Below are positions 16,631 through 25,609 of a stretch of 64,000 nucleotides of DNA, piece after piece. Below the pieces are notes generated by a model. That model searched no databases, had not been told where the DNA came from, and saw nothing but the letters and a program-made list of their open reading frames with translations. Location of the stretch: contig NZ_CP075566.1 in the NCBI RefSeq assembly GCF_018502625.1, positions 1,059,001 through 1,123,000 on the forward strand, written 5' to 3'. Position 1 is the first letter of the stretch; each line of letters opens with the position of its first letter. This stretch comes from Pseudomonas hormoni (GTDB lineage: Bacteria; Pseudomonadota; Gammaproteobacteria; Pseudomonadales; Pseudomonadaceae). Position numbers and translations under genes: made by a program.

Positions 16631-17545
16631 ATGGCAGGAAGCAGTTTGCTGTTGCTTATCGACGACATCGCCGCCGTACTTGATGACGTGGCGTTGATGA
16701 CCAAAATGGCCGCCAAGAAAACCGCCGGCGTGCTCGGCGACGATCTGGCGCTCAATGCCCAGCAGGTCAGCGGTGTACGCGCCGAGCGGGAAATCCCGGT
16801 GGTCTGGGCGGTCGCCAAGGGTTCGTTTCTCAACAAACTGATCCTGGTGCCATCGGCGCTGGCGATCAGTGCGTTCATTCCGTGGCTGGTTACACCGTTG
16901 CTGATGGTCGGCGGCGCCTACCTGTGCTTCGAAGGTTTCGAAAAACTTGCGCACAAGTTCCTGCACAGCAAGGCTGAAGACCAGGCCGAGCATGCGGAAC
17001 TGGTCGAAGCCGTAGCAGATCCCGCGGTCGACCTGGTGGCGTTCGAAAAGGACAAGATCAAGGGTGCCATCCGCACCGACTTCATTCTCTCGGCGGAAAT
17101 CATCGCCATCACCCTCGGCACCGTGGCGGATGCGTCGCTGACCCAGCAAGTCATCGTGCTTTCGGGCATCGCCATCGTCATGACCATCGGCGTCTACGGC
17201 CTGGTGGCCGGCATCGTCAAGCTTGATGACCTCGGCCTGTGGTTGACCCAGAAGCCCGGCCAGATGGCCAAAAGCATCGGTGGCGCGATTCTGCGTGCGG
17301 CGCCGTACATGATGAAAAGCCTGTCGGTGATCGGAACGGCGGCGATGTTCCTGGTGGGCGGCGGGATTCTCACCCACGGCGTGCCGGTGGTTCATCACTG
17401 GATCGAAAGTGTCAGTGCGGGGGCGGGTGGTGCCGGGTTTGTCGTGCCGACGTTGTTGAATGCAGTGGCGGGGATTGTGGCGGGTGCGGTGGTGTTGGCG
17501 GGTGTGATGGCCATCAGCAAAATCTGGAAGGCAGTCAAAGACTAA
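16631..17545 (+). CDS. DUF808 family inner-membrane protein (YedI-like)
   Basis: A 304-residue protein with the DUF808 opening [20 protein letters not shown] and [20 protein letters not shown], followed by several membrane segments (about 75-110, 155-190, 230-300). Family members such as E. coli YedI have no assigned function. It is divergent from the TetR gene, so it could be that regulator's target, but the 134-bp gap shows no clear palindrome. It is followed by a hybrid REPIN and a strong terminator. Confidence 0.88.
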   Translation: MAGSSLLLLIDDIAAVLDDVALMTKMAAKKTAGVLGDDLALNAQQVSGVRAEREIPVVWAVAKGSFLNKLILVPSALAISAFIPWLVTPLLMVGGAYLCFEGFEKLAHKFLHSKAEDQAEHAELVEAVADPAVDLVAFEKDKIKGAIRTDFILSAEIIAITLGTVADASLTQQVIVLSGIAIVMTIGVYGLVAGIVKLDDLGLWLTQKPGQMAKSIGGAILRAAPYMMKSLSVIGTAAMFLVGGGILTHGVPVVHHWIESVSAGAGGAGFVVPTLLNAVAGIVAGAVVLAGVMAISKIWKAVKD

Positions 17546-17564
17546 AGCCTTGCACTGTCCGAAA

Positions 17565-17661
17565 ATGTGGGAGCGAGACCGGCTTGCCGGCGATAGCGGT
17601 GTGTCAGTCGGCATAAATGTTGGCTGTGCTGGCCTCATCGCTAGCAGGCTAGCTCCCACAT
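17565..17661. repeat. Hybrid REPIN (two different REP halves)
   Basis: The left half GAGCGAGACCGGCTTGCCGG and the right half CATCGCTAGCAGGCTAGCTC are different palindromes joined by a spacer with AATGTTGG and GTGCTG. A second copy with the same two halves and a related spacer is at 55740-55831. Confidence 0.85.
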
Positions 17662-17691
17662 GGGATTTGTGGTGTTGGAAAAAACGCATGA

Positions 17692-17727
17692 AAAAGGCCA
17701 TTCGACTCCCATCGAATGGCCTTTTTT
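17692..17727. terminator. Two-way rho-independent terminator
   Basis: A 12-bp stem AAGGCCATTCGA / TCGAATGGCCTT with a 6-nt loop, flanked by A-runs on the left and T-runs on the right. It serves both DUF808 (+) and mlaA (-). Confidence 0.9.
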
Positions 17728-17740
17728 GTTGCTGCCGGAA

Positions 17741-18529
17741 TTACTCGGCAATCTGCAACTTACGCGACTCGGTGTACACGTAGCGGACCTTCTCGTACTC
17801 GAACGGCGAGTTCAGCTGGCCATAGCGGAAGCCGGTCTGGTTGCGCTTGTCGATGCTGCGCAGGACCCACACTTCAGGGTGATTGGAGCTGACTTCGGCG
17901 ACGTTCAGGAAGTTGATTGCGTTCTCGGCGGTGAAGTCCACGGCCAGGCCGCCGGTGTCGCGGATGTTCGACGGGCCGAGGATCGGCAACACGAAGTAGG
18001 CGCCGCCCGGGACGCCGTAGAAACCGAGCGTCTGGCCGAAGTCTTCGCTCTGGCGCGGCAGGCCCATGGCGGTGGCCGGGTCCCACAGGCCGGCGATGCC
18101 GATGGTGGTGTTGAGCAGCAGGCGCGCGGTGGTTTCCATCGAACGCTTGCCCTTGAACTGCAGCAGGCTGTTCATCAGGTTCGGCACATCACCGAGGTTG
18201 TTGAAGAAGTTGCTGACGCCGGTGCGCAGGAAGCTTGGCGTGATGTAGCGATAGCCGTCGACCACTGGCAGGAATACCCATTCGTCGAAGCGGTAATTGA
18301 AGTGATACACCCGGCGGTTCCACTCTTCCAGCGGGTCGTACACGTTCAGTGCGTTGAGGCTGGAGCGTTCGAATTCGCGCTGATCCAGGCCCGGGTTGAA
18401 TTTGAGTTTGCTCAACGGCTCCTTGAAACCGTCATTGTCGATGACCACCGGCGCGTTGGCTTTGCTGTTGTCGGCATTGGCGACGCCTGCACAGAGTAAC
18501 GCTGCGATAAGCAGGAGGTATTTAGCCAC
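17741..18529 (-). CDS. mlaA: MlaA (VacJ) family outer-membrane lipid-asymmetry protein
   Basis: A 262-residue MlaA protein. NVYDPLEEWNRRVYHFNYRFDEW, GVSNFFNNLGDVPNLMNSLLQFK, LGFYGVPGGAYFVLPILGPS and RDTGGLAVDF are family signatures. MlaA extracts mislocalised phospholipids from the outer leaflet for return by the Mla pathway. The N-terminus has a signal peptide (cut probably after ANA, residue 19), but Cys13 lies in ALLC, which is not a lipobox. Many MlaA proteins are lipoproteins, so this one may be soluble or held only by porin contact. It overlaps the upstream hydrolase gene by 8 bases. Confidence 0.93.
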   Translation of the reverse strand: MAKYLLLIAALLCAGVANADNSKANAPVVIDNDGFKEPLSKLKFNPGLDQREFERSSLNALNVYDPLEEWNRRVYHFNYRFDEWVFLPVVDGYRYITPSFLRTGVSNFFNNLGDVPNLMNSLLQFKGKRSMETTARLLLNTTIGIAGLWDPATAMGLPRQSEDFGQTLGFYGVPGGAYFVLPILGPSNIRDTGGLAVDFTAENAINFLNVAEVSSNHPEVWVLRSIDKRNQTGFRYGQLNSPFEYEKVRYVYTESRKLQIAE

Positions 18530-19820
18530 GGAAGAACTCCAGCATGGCGTCGCTGTTGACGCGGTAGTTAAGGTTGCCGCAATGGCCGCCCAGTGGATAA
18601 ACGGTCAAGCGATCGCCGAAGGTCCTGCGCAGGAAACCGAGGTCGCCGGGACCGAGGATCACATCGTCGGCGTTATGCATGACCGCGATTTTCGGGCTGT
18701 CGTGCAGGTAATCCTTCAAAGCGTACAGGCTGACCTGGTCGATCAGTTGCAGCAGGCTGCCGCCGTCGGTGCGCGCGCGCCACATCGGGATTACCTGTTC
18801 GGTGATGTAGCAGTCGAAGTCGCACTGCAGCGCACGCTTGAGATACGGCGTGAGGCTGGTGCCTTCTGTAATGGGGGTTTTTGGGGGAGTGATCAGGCCG
18901 CGACGGTTGATCAGGTCCGAAGTAAAGGCGATGTCGGCGGCCGAGAAGCGGAACGAGGTGCCGATGAGCATGGCCATCTGTTCGTTGCTCAGGTGCTGCT
19001 TGGACTGCTGGAAGTCATAGAGCAGGGCATCGTTGAGGTCGATGTAGCCTTTTTGCTGGAAGTAGCGGGTCAGTTTGTCCAGCACCAGCTCATAGAACGT
19101 GGTGGTGTTGTTGATGCCCTTGACCTCTGTCTGGACGAGTCTGTCCAGGTTGGTAATCGAGGTGTAGAGGTTGACCGGCGGGTTGAGCAGCAAGACTTTC
19201 TTGAAATTGAAACTGCGGCGGGTTTCGTCCAGGTGCGCGACGAATGCGGCGTCCAGTGCACCCAGGCTGTAACCGGTCAGGTAGTAATCGGTGACGGCCA
19301 CTTTCGGGTTTTGTGCCCGCACGGCCTGCATCACCCGGTACATGTCTTCGGCGTCATCCTTGGTGATACCGGGTGTGGCAAAGCGAGAGGCGGCGCTCAT
19401 GAAGTCGAAGCTGGTCGGCGACGACAGTTGCACCACGTGGTAGCCGGCCTTGTAGTAGAGCTTTTTCAGGTATTCGTTGAGGCTGCTGTCATAGCGCGCG
19501 CCAGTGCCGGCGATCAGGAAGATCAGCGGTGCGGCTTTATCCTGGGTGGCGATGCGATAGGTCAGTTTCTTTACAGGCCAGAAGTTGTCCGGCAATTCGA
19601 ACTCACGCTCCGGGCGCAACGTGACGGTGCGGGTTTCCTGGTCGATGTCATCGTCCAGCGGCAATTCCGGACGCAGGTCCGGCGGTGTCGTCGCAATGGT
19701 CGCCTCGAACGGATTGGTCAAGGGGTAGCCATAACTGGCGGCGTCGATATCGACCGCCAGTGCGGACGCACTCAAAATAAGGCCGCCAAACAGGGCGGCG
19801 AAGCGCAAGGAACGGAGCAT
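18522..19820 (-). CDS. Exported alpha/beta-hydrolase-fold protein coupled to mlaA
   Basis: A 432-residue protein with a signal peptide (MLRSLRFAALFGGLILSASA, cut near ALA). The core holds an alpha/beta hydrolase pattern: PLIFLIAGTGARYDSS (oxyanion strand), LTGYSLGALDAAF with Ser185 in GxSxG, VMHNADDVILGPGDL as the acid strand, and GGHCGN with the likely catalytic His. It is probably periplasmic. An 8-base overlap with mlaA indicates translational coupling, which suggests that it acts on lipids handled by MlaA; this is inference. The start at 19820 is chosen because it begins the signal peptide, and upstream codons would bury it. Confidence 0.82.
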   Translation of the reverse strand: MLRSLRFAALFGGLILSASALAVDIDAASYGYPLTNPFEATIATTPPDLRPELPLDDDIDQETRTVTLRPEREFELPDNFWPVKKLTYRIATQDKAAPLIFLIAGTGARYDSSLNEYLKKLYYKAGYHVVQLSSPTSFDFMSAASRFATPGITKDDAEDMYRVMQAVRAQNPKVAVTDYYLTGYSLGALDAAFVAHLDETRRSFNFKKVLLLNPPVNLYTSITNLDRLVQTEVKGINNTTTFYELVLDKLTRYFQQKGYIDLNDALLYDFQQSKQHLSNEQMAMLIGTSFRFSAADIAFTSDLINRRGLITPPKTPITEGTSLTPYLKRALQCDFDCYITEQVIPMWRARTDGGSLLQLIDQVSLYALKDYLHDSPKIAVMHNADDVILGPGDLGFLRRTFGDRLTVYPLGGHCGNLNYRVNSDAMLEFFRG

Positions 19821-20047
19821 GACTAGATCCCTTAGAGAGAAAGGTGCCGGATGAAGTTCGCAGGCTATGACCACAGGGGTTGCGCCAAAGTGCCATGCAT
19901 CGGCACCAAACAGGCCTAATTTCGGAGTAATGGTAGCTGGGAAGATACACTTTGCAGCGAATGACTGCCCAGTTAACTGTTGTTAACGCTTGCGTCAGGC
20001 TGTCGGCAGATTAAGCTGGCCGCCGTTTTCGCTTATTGGAGTGCCAT

Positions 20048-20416
20048 ATGTCCCGCCGTCTGCCCGTGATTCTGCTGCTTGTCTTGCTGCCTTTATGGCT
20101 GGCCGCCAGTTATGGCGCGCGTTATGGCTTCATGGAGGATGCGCAGTGGGTCGGTCTCTGCGTCGACGATGCGAGTCGCTGGGAATGCGTGGTTCGTTCC
20201 AACCTGGGCCTGATGATTCATTTTCAGGTGTTGGGCTGGGCGGCCCTGGCGGCAGCGGTGATCGGCTTTGTGTTGCCGGGCCGGGCAGGGTGGTGGTTGG
20301 CGGTGCTGGCGCTGGTGTTCGGGTTTCCGGCGCTGGCGTTGTACAACACGACGATGGCGGTGTTTGCGATGGTGATTGCGGGGTTGCGGTTGGTCAGAGC
20401 GTCTCGTAGCGCCTGA
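20048..20416 (+). CDS. Small inner-membrane protein of unknown function
   Basis: A 122-residue protein with about three membrane segments: residues 6-24, 57-80 and 85-118. The loop between the first two (about 25-55) is periplasm-like and has two cysteines in VGLCVDDASRWECV that could form a disulfide. The ATG at 20048 follows TTGGAG. It is divergent from the hydrolase-mlaA pair and followed by a REPIN. I do not recognise the family. Confidence 0.7.
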   Translation: MSRRLPVILLLVLLPLWLAASYGARYGFMEDAQWVGLCVDDASRWECVVRSNLGLMIHFQVLGWAALAAAVIGFVLPGRAGWWLAVLALVFGFPALALYNTTMAVFAMVIAGLRLVRASRSA

Positions 20417-20423
20417 TAGTCCG

Positions 20424-20520
20424 TCATCGCGAGCAGGCTCGCTCCCACAGTAGATCCTCAGTGAACACACATTCTGTGTTCGACGGAGATCAAATGTGGG
20501 AGCGAGCCTGCTCGCGAAAG
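20424..20520. repeat. REPIN (GCGAGCAGGCTCGC type)
   Basis: CATCGCGAGCAGGCTCGCTC is mirrored by GAGCGAGCCTGCTCGCGA across a 50-nt spacer. It sits between the convergent small membrane gene and the GH17 gene. Confidence 0.9.
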
Positions 20521-20541
20521 GGCCATCAGCTGCGCTGAAGA

Positions 20542-22095
20542 TCAGCCCTTGCGAACACGCAAACTGCGCCACAACGCCGCCACCATCAACACACTAACCA
20601 GAGCCCAGCCCCAGGCCTGCTGGTTCTGCAAACCTTCGCGATACAACTGCGGCGCAATGCCGGCACCGATGATGAAGGTCAGCAAGGCAATCTCTCGACG
20701 TGGCACGCTTACCGGACGGCACAGGTAAACCAGCGCCGGCAGGATGAACGCGACACTCGGGAAGCTGCGATAACGTGGATCGAACACCAGCTCCAGCATC
20801 ATCACCGCCGCCGCAAAACCTGCCACGGCCAGCAACCAGCCCGCCCGGCGTTCCAGCACAGTGAAGGCTTGCCCACGCCAGCCCGTGCGAGCACTCAACG
20901 TCAGCGCTGCATGCGCCAACACCAACAGATTCAAACCCGTCAGCAGCGCGACCCACAACCACTCACTGGCAAACCGCGTGGTCACCCGCGCCAGATCGCC
21001 CCACGCGCCAATCGAGCAGGCCGCCAGCGCGCCCAGCAGTGGCAGAATCAGTGCCGCGCGAGTGCTGCGTACGCGTCCGCCAAGGATCAACGTACCGAGA
21101 AAAATCACTCCCCCCACCGCCAGCCATTGCGACCAGTACGGCACGTTCGACACCGGACCCGCCAGCACGCCCTTGTCCTGGCGATCAGCATCAAACAGCC
21201 CCCAGTAACCACCGACCGCACCCTCACTGGCGCGTTTCCAGGGCTGGTCGAAGGCTTCGATCAGGTTGTAATGCCAGCCTTCCTGTTCAGCGATGATGAC
21301 GAATGCGCGAATGAACTTGGCTTCATTGACCCGGCTCGGCAGGGCGGTTTCGCGCTGACGGCCTTCGCTTGGCCAGCCGGTTTCGCCAATCATCACGTCT
21401 TTGGGCGCGAATTTGTTGCCGAACACCTGACGCACTTCGCGAACATGCTGCAGCGCGGCGTCGATGTTCGAAGGCTCATCCTCCCAGTACGGCAGTAAGT
21501 GGATGGTCAGGAAGTCCACCGCCGGGGCGATTTCCGGGTGTTTGAGCCAGAACTCCCAGACGTCGGCATAAGTGACAGGCTGCTTGACCTGGCTTTTGAC
21601 CTTGTTGATCAACCTGGCCAGCTGCGTGCCGGTGATTTCCTTGCGCAACAGGGTTTCGTTGCCGACGATCACCGACGTCACCACGTCCGGGTTGGCGTTG
21701 GCGGAGGCAATCAGCAGGTCGACTTCTTTCTCGGTGTCCACCGGATTGCTGTTGACCCAGGCGCCGATCATCAACTTCAAGCCATGCTTGCGCGCCAGAT
21801 CGGGCAAGGCCTCGAGGCCGGTCATGGAATAGGTGCGGATGCATTCGAAGCGGGTGGCCAGCAGGGCGAGGTCGGCGTCCATGCGCTCGGGGCGCAACTT
21901 GAACGGCTGATCAAACGGCGATTGATCTTTGTCGAATGGGGTGTAGGAGGCGCATTGCAGCTTGTGCGTCGCGCTGGCCACGTCCGGCAGAATCACCGGT
22001 TTGCCGAGTCCGTACCAAAAACCGCCGAGGGCAAAAAGCCCCAGCAGGCAGGCAAATAAATAAGCAAAAAAAGGAAAGCGTGATGTCGCGGGCAT
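20542..22095 (-). CDS. Membrane-bound GH17-like beta-glucan enzyme
   Basis: A 517-residue protein: one N-terminal membrane helix (about 8-30), a GH17-type TIM-barrel domain (about 45-330) and a C-terminal block of about eight membrane helices (about 345-510). The barrel has the GH17 catalytic pair: Glu147 in VGNE as acid/base and Glu238 in GETGWPSEG as nucleophile. Pseudomonas homologues are annotated as beta-(1,6)-glucan synthase or beta-glucosyltransferase, so periplasmic glucan remodelling is likely. No partner glycosyltransferase is adjacent. The ATG at 22095 starts just before the first helix; the longer frame upstream has no similarity. Confidence 0.85.
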   Translation of the reverse strand: MPATSRFPFFAYLFACLLGLFALGGFWYGLGKPVILPDVASATHKLQCASYTPFDKDQSPFDQPFKLRPERMDADLALLATRFECIRTYSMTGLEALPDLARKHGLKLMIGAWVNSNPVDTEKEVDLLIASANANPDVVTSVIVGNETLLRKEITGTQLARLINKVKSQVKQPVTYADVWEFWLKHPEIAPAVDFLTIHLLPYWEDEPSNIDAALQHVREVRQVFGNKFAPKDVMIGETGWPSEGRQRETALPSRVNEAKFIRAFVIIAEQEGWHYNLIEAFDQPWKRASEGAVGGYWGLFDADRQDKGVLAGPVSNVPYWSQWLAVGGVIFLGTLILGGRVRSTRAALILPLLGALAACSIGAWGDLARVTTRFASEWLWVALLTGLNLLVLAHAALTLSARTGWRGQAFTVLERRAGWLLAVAGFAAAVMMLELVFDPRYRSFPSVAFILPALVYLCRPVSVPRREIALLTFIIGAGIAPQLYREGLQNQQAWGWALVSVLMVAALWRSLRVRKG

Positions 22096-22438
22096 GGTCA
22101 GGCCGTCTGGGAGCAAAGCCGCGCATGTTACCTGCAATTGCCCCACGCTTGGTGGCCTGCATGATTTTGACATGCAAAGTTCGGGCGGATCGGCGGGAGC
22201 ATCAGAGGTGGTCGTGATTAATGGCTTTCTGATGTCGTTTCTCGATGCCTTGAGGTCGCAGACAGCACAGGTTCCGGTTGGCGTCAGGTTGATTATCGAG
22301 GCGTCAGTACCCTCGTTGATAAATCGCGCTGATGATCGAACGAGTTTGCGGTGAGGCGTGATGGGGGCGCTGTGCACCATAACAATACGTTGACGCGACT
22401 CGGCATCCGTCGAGCGCAGCACTTTCGGGGAAGTAACG
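22096..22438. other. Divergent intergenic region, GH17 / glycine-betaine binding protein
   Basis: 343 bp without a supported gene. It must hold both promoters. I see no REPIN, no convincing sigma70 pair and no strong hairpin. A short TGCATG/CATGCA repeat is near 22160. Confidence 0.5.
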
Positions 22439-23290
22439 ATGAAGATGCGACGACTTTTAGGCGCAGGTGCCGCTCTGGTGCTTGCGATTGGCTCCACCAT
22501 GGCCAATGCCGAGAGCAAAACCCTGAGCATCGGTTACGTTGACGGCTGGTCCGACAGCGTCGCGACCACCCACGTGGCGGCCGAAGTGATCAAGCAGAAA
22601 CTGGGTTATGACGTGAAGCTGCAAGCCGTCGCGACCGGGATCATGTGGCAGGGCGTGGCCACTGGCAAACTCGACGCCATGCTGTCCGCCTGGCTGCCGG
22701 TGACTCACGGTGAATATTGGACCAAAAACAAGGACCAGGTCGTCGACTACGGCCCGAACTTCAAGGACGCGAAAATTGGCTTGATCGTGCCTGAGTACGT
22801 CAAGGCTAAAACCCTTGATGACCTGAAAACCGACGACAGCTTCAAAAAACGTATCGTCGGCATCGACGCCGGTTCGGGTGTGATGCTCAAGACCGAGCAG
22901 GCCATCAAGGACTACGACCTGACCGGTTACCAACTCAAGGCCAGTTCCGGCGCCGGCATGATTGCCGAGCTGACCCGTGCCGAGAAGAAAAACGAATCCA
23001 TTGCCGTCACCGGTTGGGTGCCGCACTGGATGTTCGCCAAGTGGAAACTGCGCTTCCTGGAAGACCCGAAAGGCGTTTATGGCGCGGCTGAAACCGTGAA
23101 CAGCATCGGCAGCAAAGAGCTGGCCACCAAGGCGCCGGAAGTGGCCAAATTCCTGAAGAACTTCCAGTGGGCGTCGAAAGACGAAATCGGCGAAGTCATG
23201 CTGGCGATTCAGGACGGTGCCAAACCTGAAGCCGCCGCAAAGGATTGGGTCGCCAAGCATCCGGAGCGCGTTGCGGACTGGACCAAATAA
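22439..23290 (+). CDS. Glycine betaine/quaternary amine ABC substrate-binding protein (OpuAC)
   Basis: A 283-residue periplasmic protein: signal peptide MKMRRLLGAGAALVLAIGST with cleavage after ANA, then the OpuAC fold with IGYVDGWSDSVATTHVAAEV, GIMWQGVATGKLDAMLSAWLPVTHGEYW and VTGWVPHWMFAKWKL. The tryptophans are the usual aromatic cage for trimethylammonium ligands. Permease and ATPase genes are absent nearby, so it is an orphan receptor like CaiX or BetX of Pseudomonas. Whether it takes betaine, carnitine or choline cannot be told. A strong terminator follows. Confidence 0.9.
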   Translation: MKMRRLLGAGAALVLAIGSTMANAESKTLSIGYVDGWSDSVATTHVAAEVIKQKLGYDVKLQAVATGIMWQGVATGKLDAMLSAWLPVTHGEYWTKNKDQVVDYGPNFKDAKIGLIVPEYVKAKTLDDLKTDDSFKKRIVGIDAGSGVMLKTEQAIKDYDLTGYQLKASSGAGMIAELTRAEKKNESIAVTGWVPHWMFAKWKLRFLEDPKGVYGAAETVNSIGSKELATKAPEVAKFLKNFQWASKDEIGEVMLAIQDGAKPEAAAKDWVAKHPERVADWTK

Positions 23291-23320
23291 TCTGAGCTGA
23301 CGCGTTTGGTCAGCACCTCT

Positions 23321-23356
23321 AAAGGCCCCTTGGCACAAATGCCAAGGGGCCTTTTA
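23321..23356 (+). terminator. Rho-independent terminator
   Basis: AAAGGCCCCTTGGCA pairs with TGCCAAGGGGCCTTTT around a short CAAA loop, followed by TTATTTT. It lies 31 nt after the OpuAC stop. Confidence 0.92.
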
Positions 23357-23414
23357 TTTTCTGCATGCTGGAAAATGGCGATTCTGTCATGTCGTTCTAA
23401 TACTAAGGTCGTCT

Positions 23415-23426
23415 GGAACCAGTTCC
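23415..23426. promoter_or_regulatory. Palindrome GGAACCAGTTCC upstream of yjcH-actP
   Basis: 5-bp arms with a 2-nt centre, 58 bp before the yjcH ATG. It is a possible regulator site. Pseudomonas actP is known to depend on a CrbSR/MxtR-ErdR-type system, but I cannot match this site to a published consensus. Confidence 0.35.
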
Positions 23427-23476
23427 GCAGCCGCATAAAGTGGATCACGTTGCAACTTCATCTGTGCTGCGAGGAT

Positions 23477-23484
23477 AAAAACAA
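23477..23484 (+). promoter_or_regulatory. Candidate Hfq/Crc CA motif over the yjcH start
   Basis: AAAAACAA fits the AANAANAA catabolite-activity motif and touches the A of the ATG, downstream of the GAGGA ribosome site (23471-23475). Binding here would block initiation while preferred carbon is present. Confidence 0.5.
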
Positions 23485-23795
23485 TGAACGACAGCATTTA
23501 CCTCTCGATTCAAAACAGCCCGCGCTTCAAGGAGCTGGTTAGTAAGCGAGAAAGGTTCGCCTGGATTCTTTCGGCGATCATGCTTGGGCTTTACTCCGGA
23601 TTCATCCTTTTGATCGCTTACGGGCCGCATATTCTGGGCGCGAAAATCAGCCCTGAGTCATCGATAACCTGGGGCATACCGATCGGTGTCGGGCTGATTC
23701 TTTCGGCTTTCATCCTGACCGGGATCTACGTGCGACGCGCCAATGGCGAATTCGACGACCTGAACAATGCGATTCTCAAGGAGGCTCAGCAATGA
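23484..23795 (+). CDS. yjcH: DUF485 protein YjcH
   Basis: A 103-residue inner-membrane protein with two helices (about 25-50 and 60-82) and the DUF485 opening [20 protein letters not shown]. It is the usual partner gene of actP, and the two overlap by 4 bases (ATGA). Its role, perhaps in ActP assembly, is not established. The start at 23484 has GAGGA 8 nt upstream. A Crc-type A-rich motif lies between the two. Confidence 0.92.
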   Translation: MNDSIYLSIQNSPRFKELVSKRERFAWILSAIMLGLYSGFILLIAYGPHILGAKISPESSITWGIPIGVGLILSAFILTGIYVRRANGEFDDLNNAILKEAQQ

Positions 23796-25450
23796 TCCGG
23801 CGTCTAATGGCTTTATTGAGCATCGCAGTGTTCGCACCGGGTGCCTGGGCGGCTGACGCCTTGACCGGTGCAGTGACCAAACAACCGCTGAACGTCGCCG
23901 CGATCCTGATGTTCGTGGTCTTCGTCGGCGCGACTTTGTGTATCACTTACTGGGCCTCCAAGAAAAACAAATCGGCGGCCGACTACTATGCGGCGGGTGG
24001 CAAGATCACCGGCTTTCAGAACGGTCTGGCGATTGCCGGTGACTACATGTCCGCGGCGTCCTTCCTGGGTATTTCCGCGCTGGTGTTCACCTCCGGCTAC
24101 GACGGCCTGATCTACTCGATCGGCTTCCTGGTGGGCTGGCCGATCATTCTGTTCCTGATCGCCGAGCGTCTGCGTAACCTGGGTAAATACACCTTTGCCG
24201 ACGTGGCGTCCTACCGCCTCGGGCAAACCCAGATTCGCTCGTTGTCCGCTTGCGGTTCGCTGGTGGTGGTGGCGTTCTACCTGATCGCGCAAATGGTCGG
24301 TGCCGGCAAGCTGATCCAGCTGCTGTTCGGTCTCGACTACCACGTTGCGGTGATCCTGGTCGGTATCCTGATGTGCATGTACGTGTTGTTCGGCGGCATG
24401 CTGGCGACCACCTGGGTGCAGATCATCAAGGCTGTGCTGTTGCTGTCCGGTGCCTCGTTCATGGCGCTGATGGTGATGAAGCACGTCAACTTCGATTTCA
24501 ACGCACTGTTCTCCGAGGCGATCAAGGTTCACCCTAAAGGTGAAGCGATCATGAGCCCGGGCGGTCTGGTGAAAGATCCGATCTCTGCGTTCTCCCTGGG
24601 ACTGGCGCTGATGTTCGGTACCGCTGGCCTGCCACACATCCTGATGCGCTTCTTCACTGTGAGTGACGCAAAAGAAGCTCGCAAGAGCGTGCTGTACGCA
24701 ACCGGCTTCATTGGTTACTTCTACATCCTGACCTTCATCATTGGCTTCGGCGCGATCCTGCTGGTCAGCACCAACCCGGCCTTCAAAGATGCGGCGGGTG
24801 CGCTGTTGGGCGGCAACAACATGGCAGCGGTGCACCTGGCCAACGCGGTCGGTGGCAGTATCTTCCTGGGCTTCATCTCGGCGGTAGCGTTCGCGACCAT
24901 TCTGGCGGTGGTTGCCGGTCTGACCCTGGCCGGTGCTTCGGCGGTGTCCCATGACCTGTATGCCAGCGTGATCAAGAAAGGCAAGGCGAACGAGAAGGAC
25001 GAGATCCGTGTCTCGAAAATCACCACCATCGCCCTGGCGGTGCTGGCGATCGGTCTGGGCATTCTGTTCGAAAGCCAGAACATCGCGTTCATGGTGGGCC
25101 TGGCGTTCTCCATCGCGGCGAGCTGTAACTTCCCGGTGCTGCTGCTTTCCATGTACTGGAAGAAGCTGACCACGCGCGGTGCGATGATTGGTGGCTGGTT
25201 GGGTCTGGTCAGTGCCGTGGGCTTGATGGTCCTCGGGCCAACCATCTGGGTGCAGATCCTGCATCACGAGAAGGCTATCTTCCCGTATGAGTACCCGGCG
25301 CTGTTCTCGATGATCATTGCGTTTGTGGGGATCTGGTTCTTCTCGATCACTGATAAGTCGACTGCTGCGGATAATGAGCGGGCGTTGTTTTTCCCGCAGT
25401 TTGTTCGTTCGCAGACTGGTTTGGGGGCGAGTGGGGCGGTTTCGCACTAA
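23792..25450 (+). CDS. actP: Cation/acetate symporter ActP
   Basis: A 552-residue sodium:solute symporter. It begins with a cleavable-looking signal sequence ([20 protein letters not shown]), as is usual for ActP, then about 13 helices. [37 protein letters not shown] is the SSS signature, and [24 protein letters not shown] is the second. It takes up acetate and perhaps other short monocarboxylates with Na+ or H+. It is translated together with yjcH. An acetyl-CoA synthetase gene is not in the window, but the TCA cluster begins 0.7 kb downstream. A terminator follows at 25488. Confidence 0.95.
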   Translation: MIRRLMALLSIAVFAPGAWAADALTGAVTKQPLNVAAILMFVVFVGATLCITYWASKKNKSAADYYAAGGKITGFQNGLAIAGDYMSAASFLGISALVFTSGYDGLIYSIGFLVGWPIILFLIAERLRNLGKYTFADVASYRLGQTQIRSLSACGSLVVVAFYLIAQMVGAGKLIQLLFGLDYHVAVILVGILMCMYVLFGGMLATTWVQIIKAVLLLSGASFMALMVMKHVNFDFNALFSEAIKVHPKGEAIMSPGGLVKDPISAFSLGLALMFGTAGLPHILMRFFTVSDAKEARKSVLYATGFIGYFYILTFIIGFGAILLVSTNPAFKDAAGALLGGNNMAAVHLANAVGGSIFLGFISAVAFATILAVVAGLTLAGASAVSHDLYASVIKKGKANEKDEIRVSKITTIALAVLAIGLGILFESQNIAFMVGLAFSIAASCNFPVLLLSMYWKKLTTRGAMIGGWLGLVSAVGLMVLGPTIWVQILHHEKAIFPYEYPALFSMIIAFVGIWFFSITDKSTAADNERALFFPQFVRSQTGLGASGAVSH

Positions 25451-25487
25451 GGCTTCGAGATTGTTTGTGTAAGTTGGGTTGAATAGA

Positions 25488-25519
25488 AATGCCCCGGTCG
25501 AGAGATCGGGGCATTTTTT
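25488..25519 (+). terminator. Rho-independent terminator of yjcH-actP
   Basis: AAATGCCCCG / CGGGGCATTT arms with a 9-nt loop, followed by T-rich sequence, 37 nt after the actP stop. Confidence 0.9.
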
Positions 25520-25540
25520 ATTGTGCGGTTATCGCCCTTT

Positions 25541-25573
25541 GTAGGAGCGAGACCGGCTTGCCGGCGAAGGCGG
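25541..25573. repeat. Solitary REP sequence
   Basis: GTAGGAGCGAGACCGGCTTG continuing to CCGGCGAAGGC. It has no inverted partner within 100 bp. It matches the left half of the hybrid REPINs. Confidence 0.8.
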
Positions 25574-25609
25574 CCTGACAGCCGACCTGTCTGTTTGTTG
25601 ACCGAGTCC

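Noticed and set aside
22096..22530. A 145-residue N-terminal extension of the GH17 protein
   Set aside because: The extension overlaps the divergent OpuAC gene and its promoter region; the signal-anchor helix begins only after the ATG at 22095.
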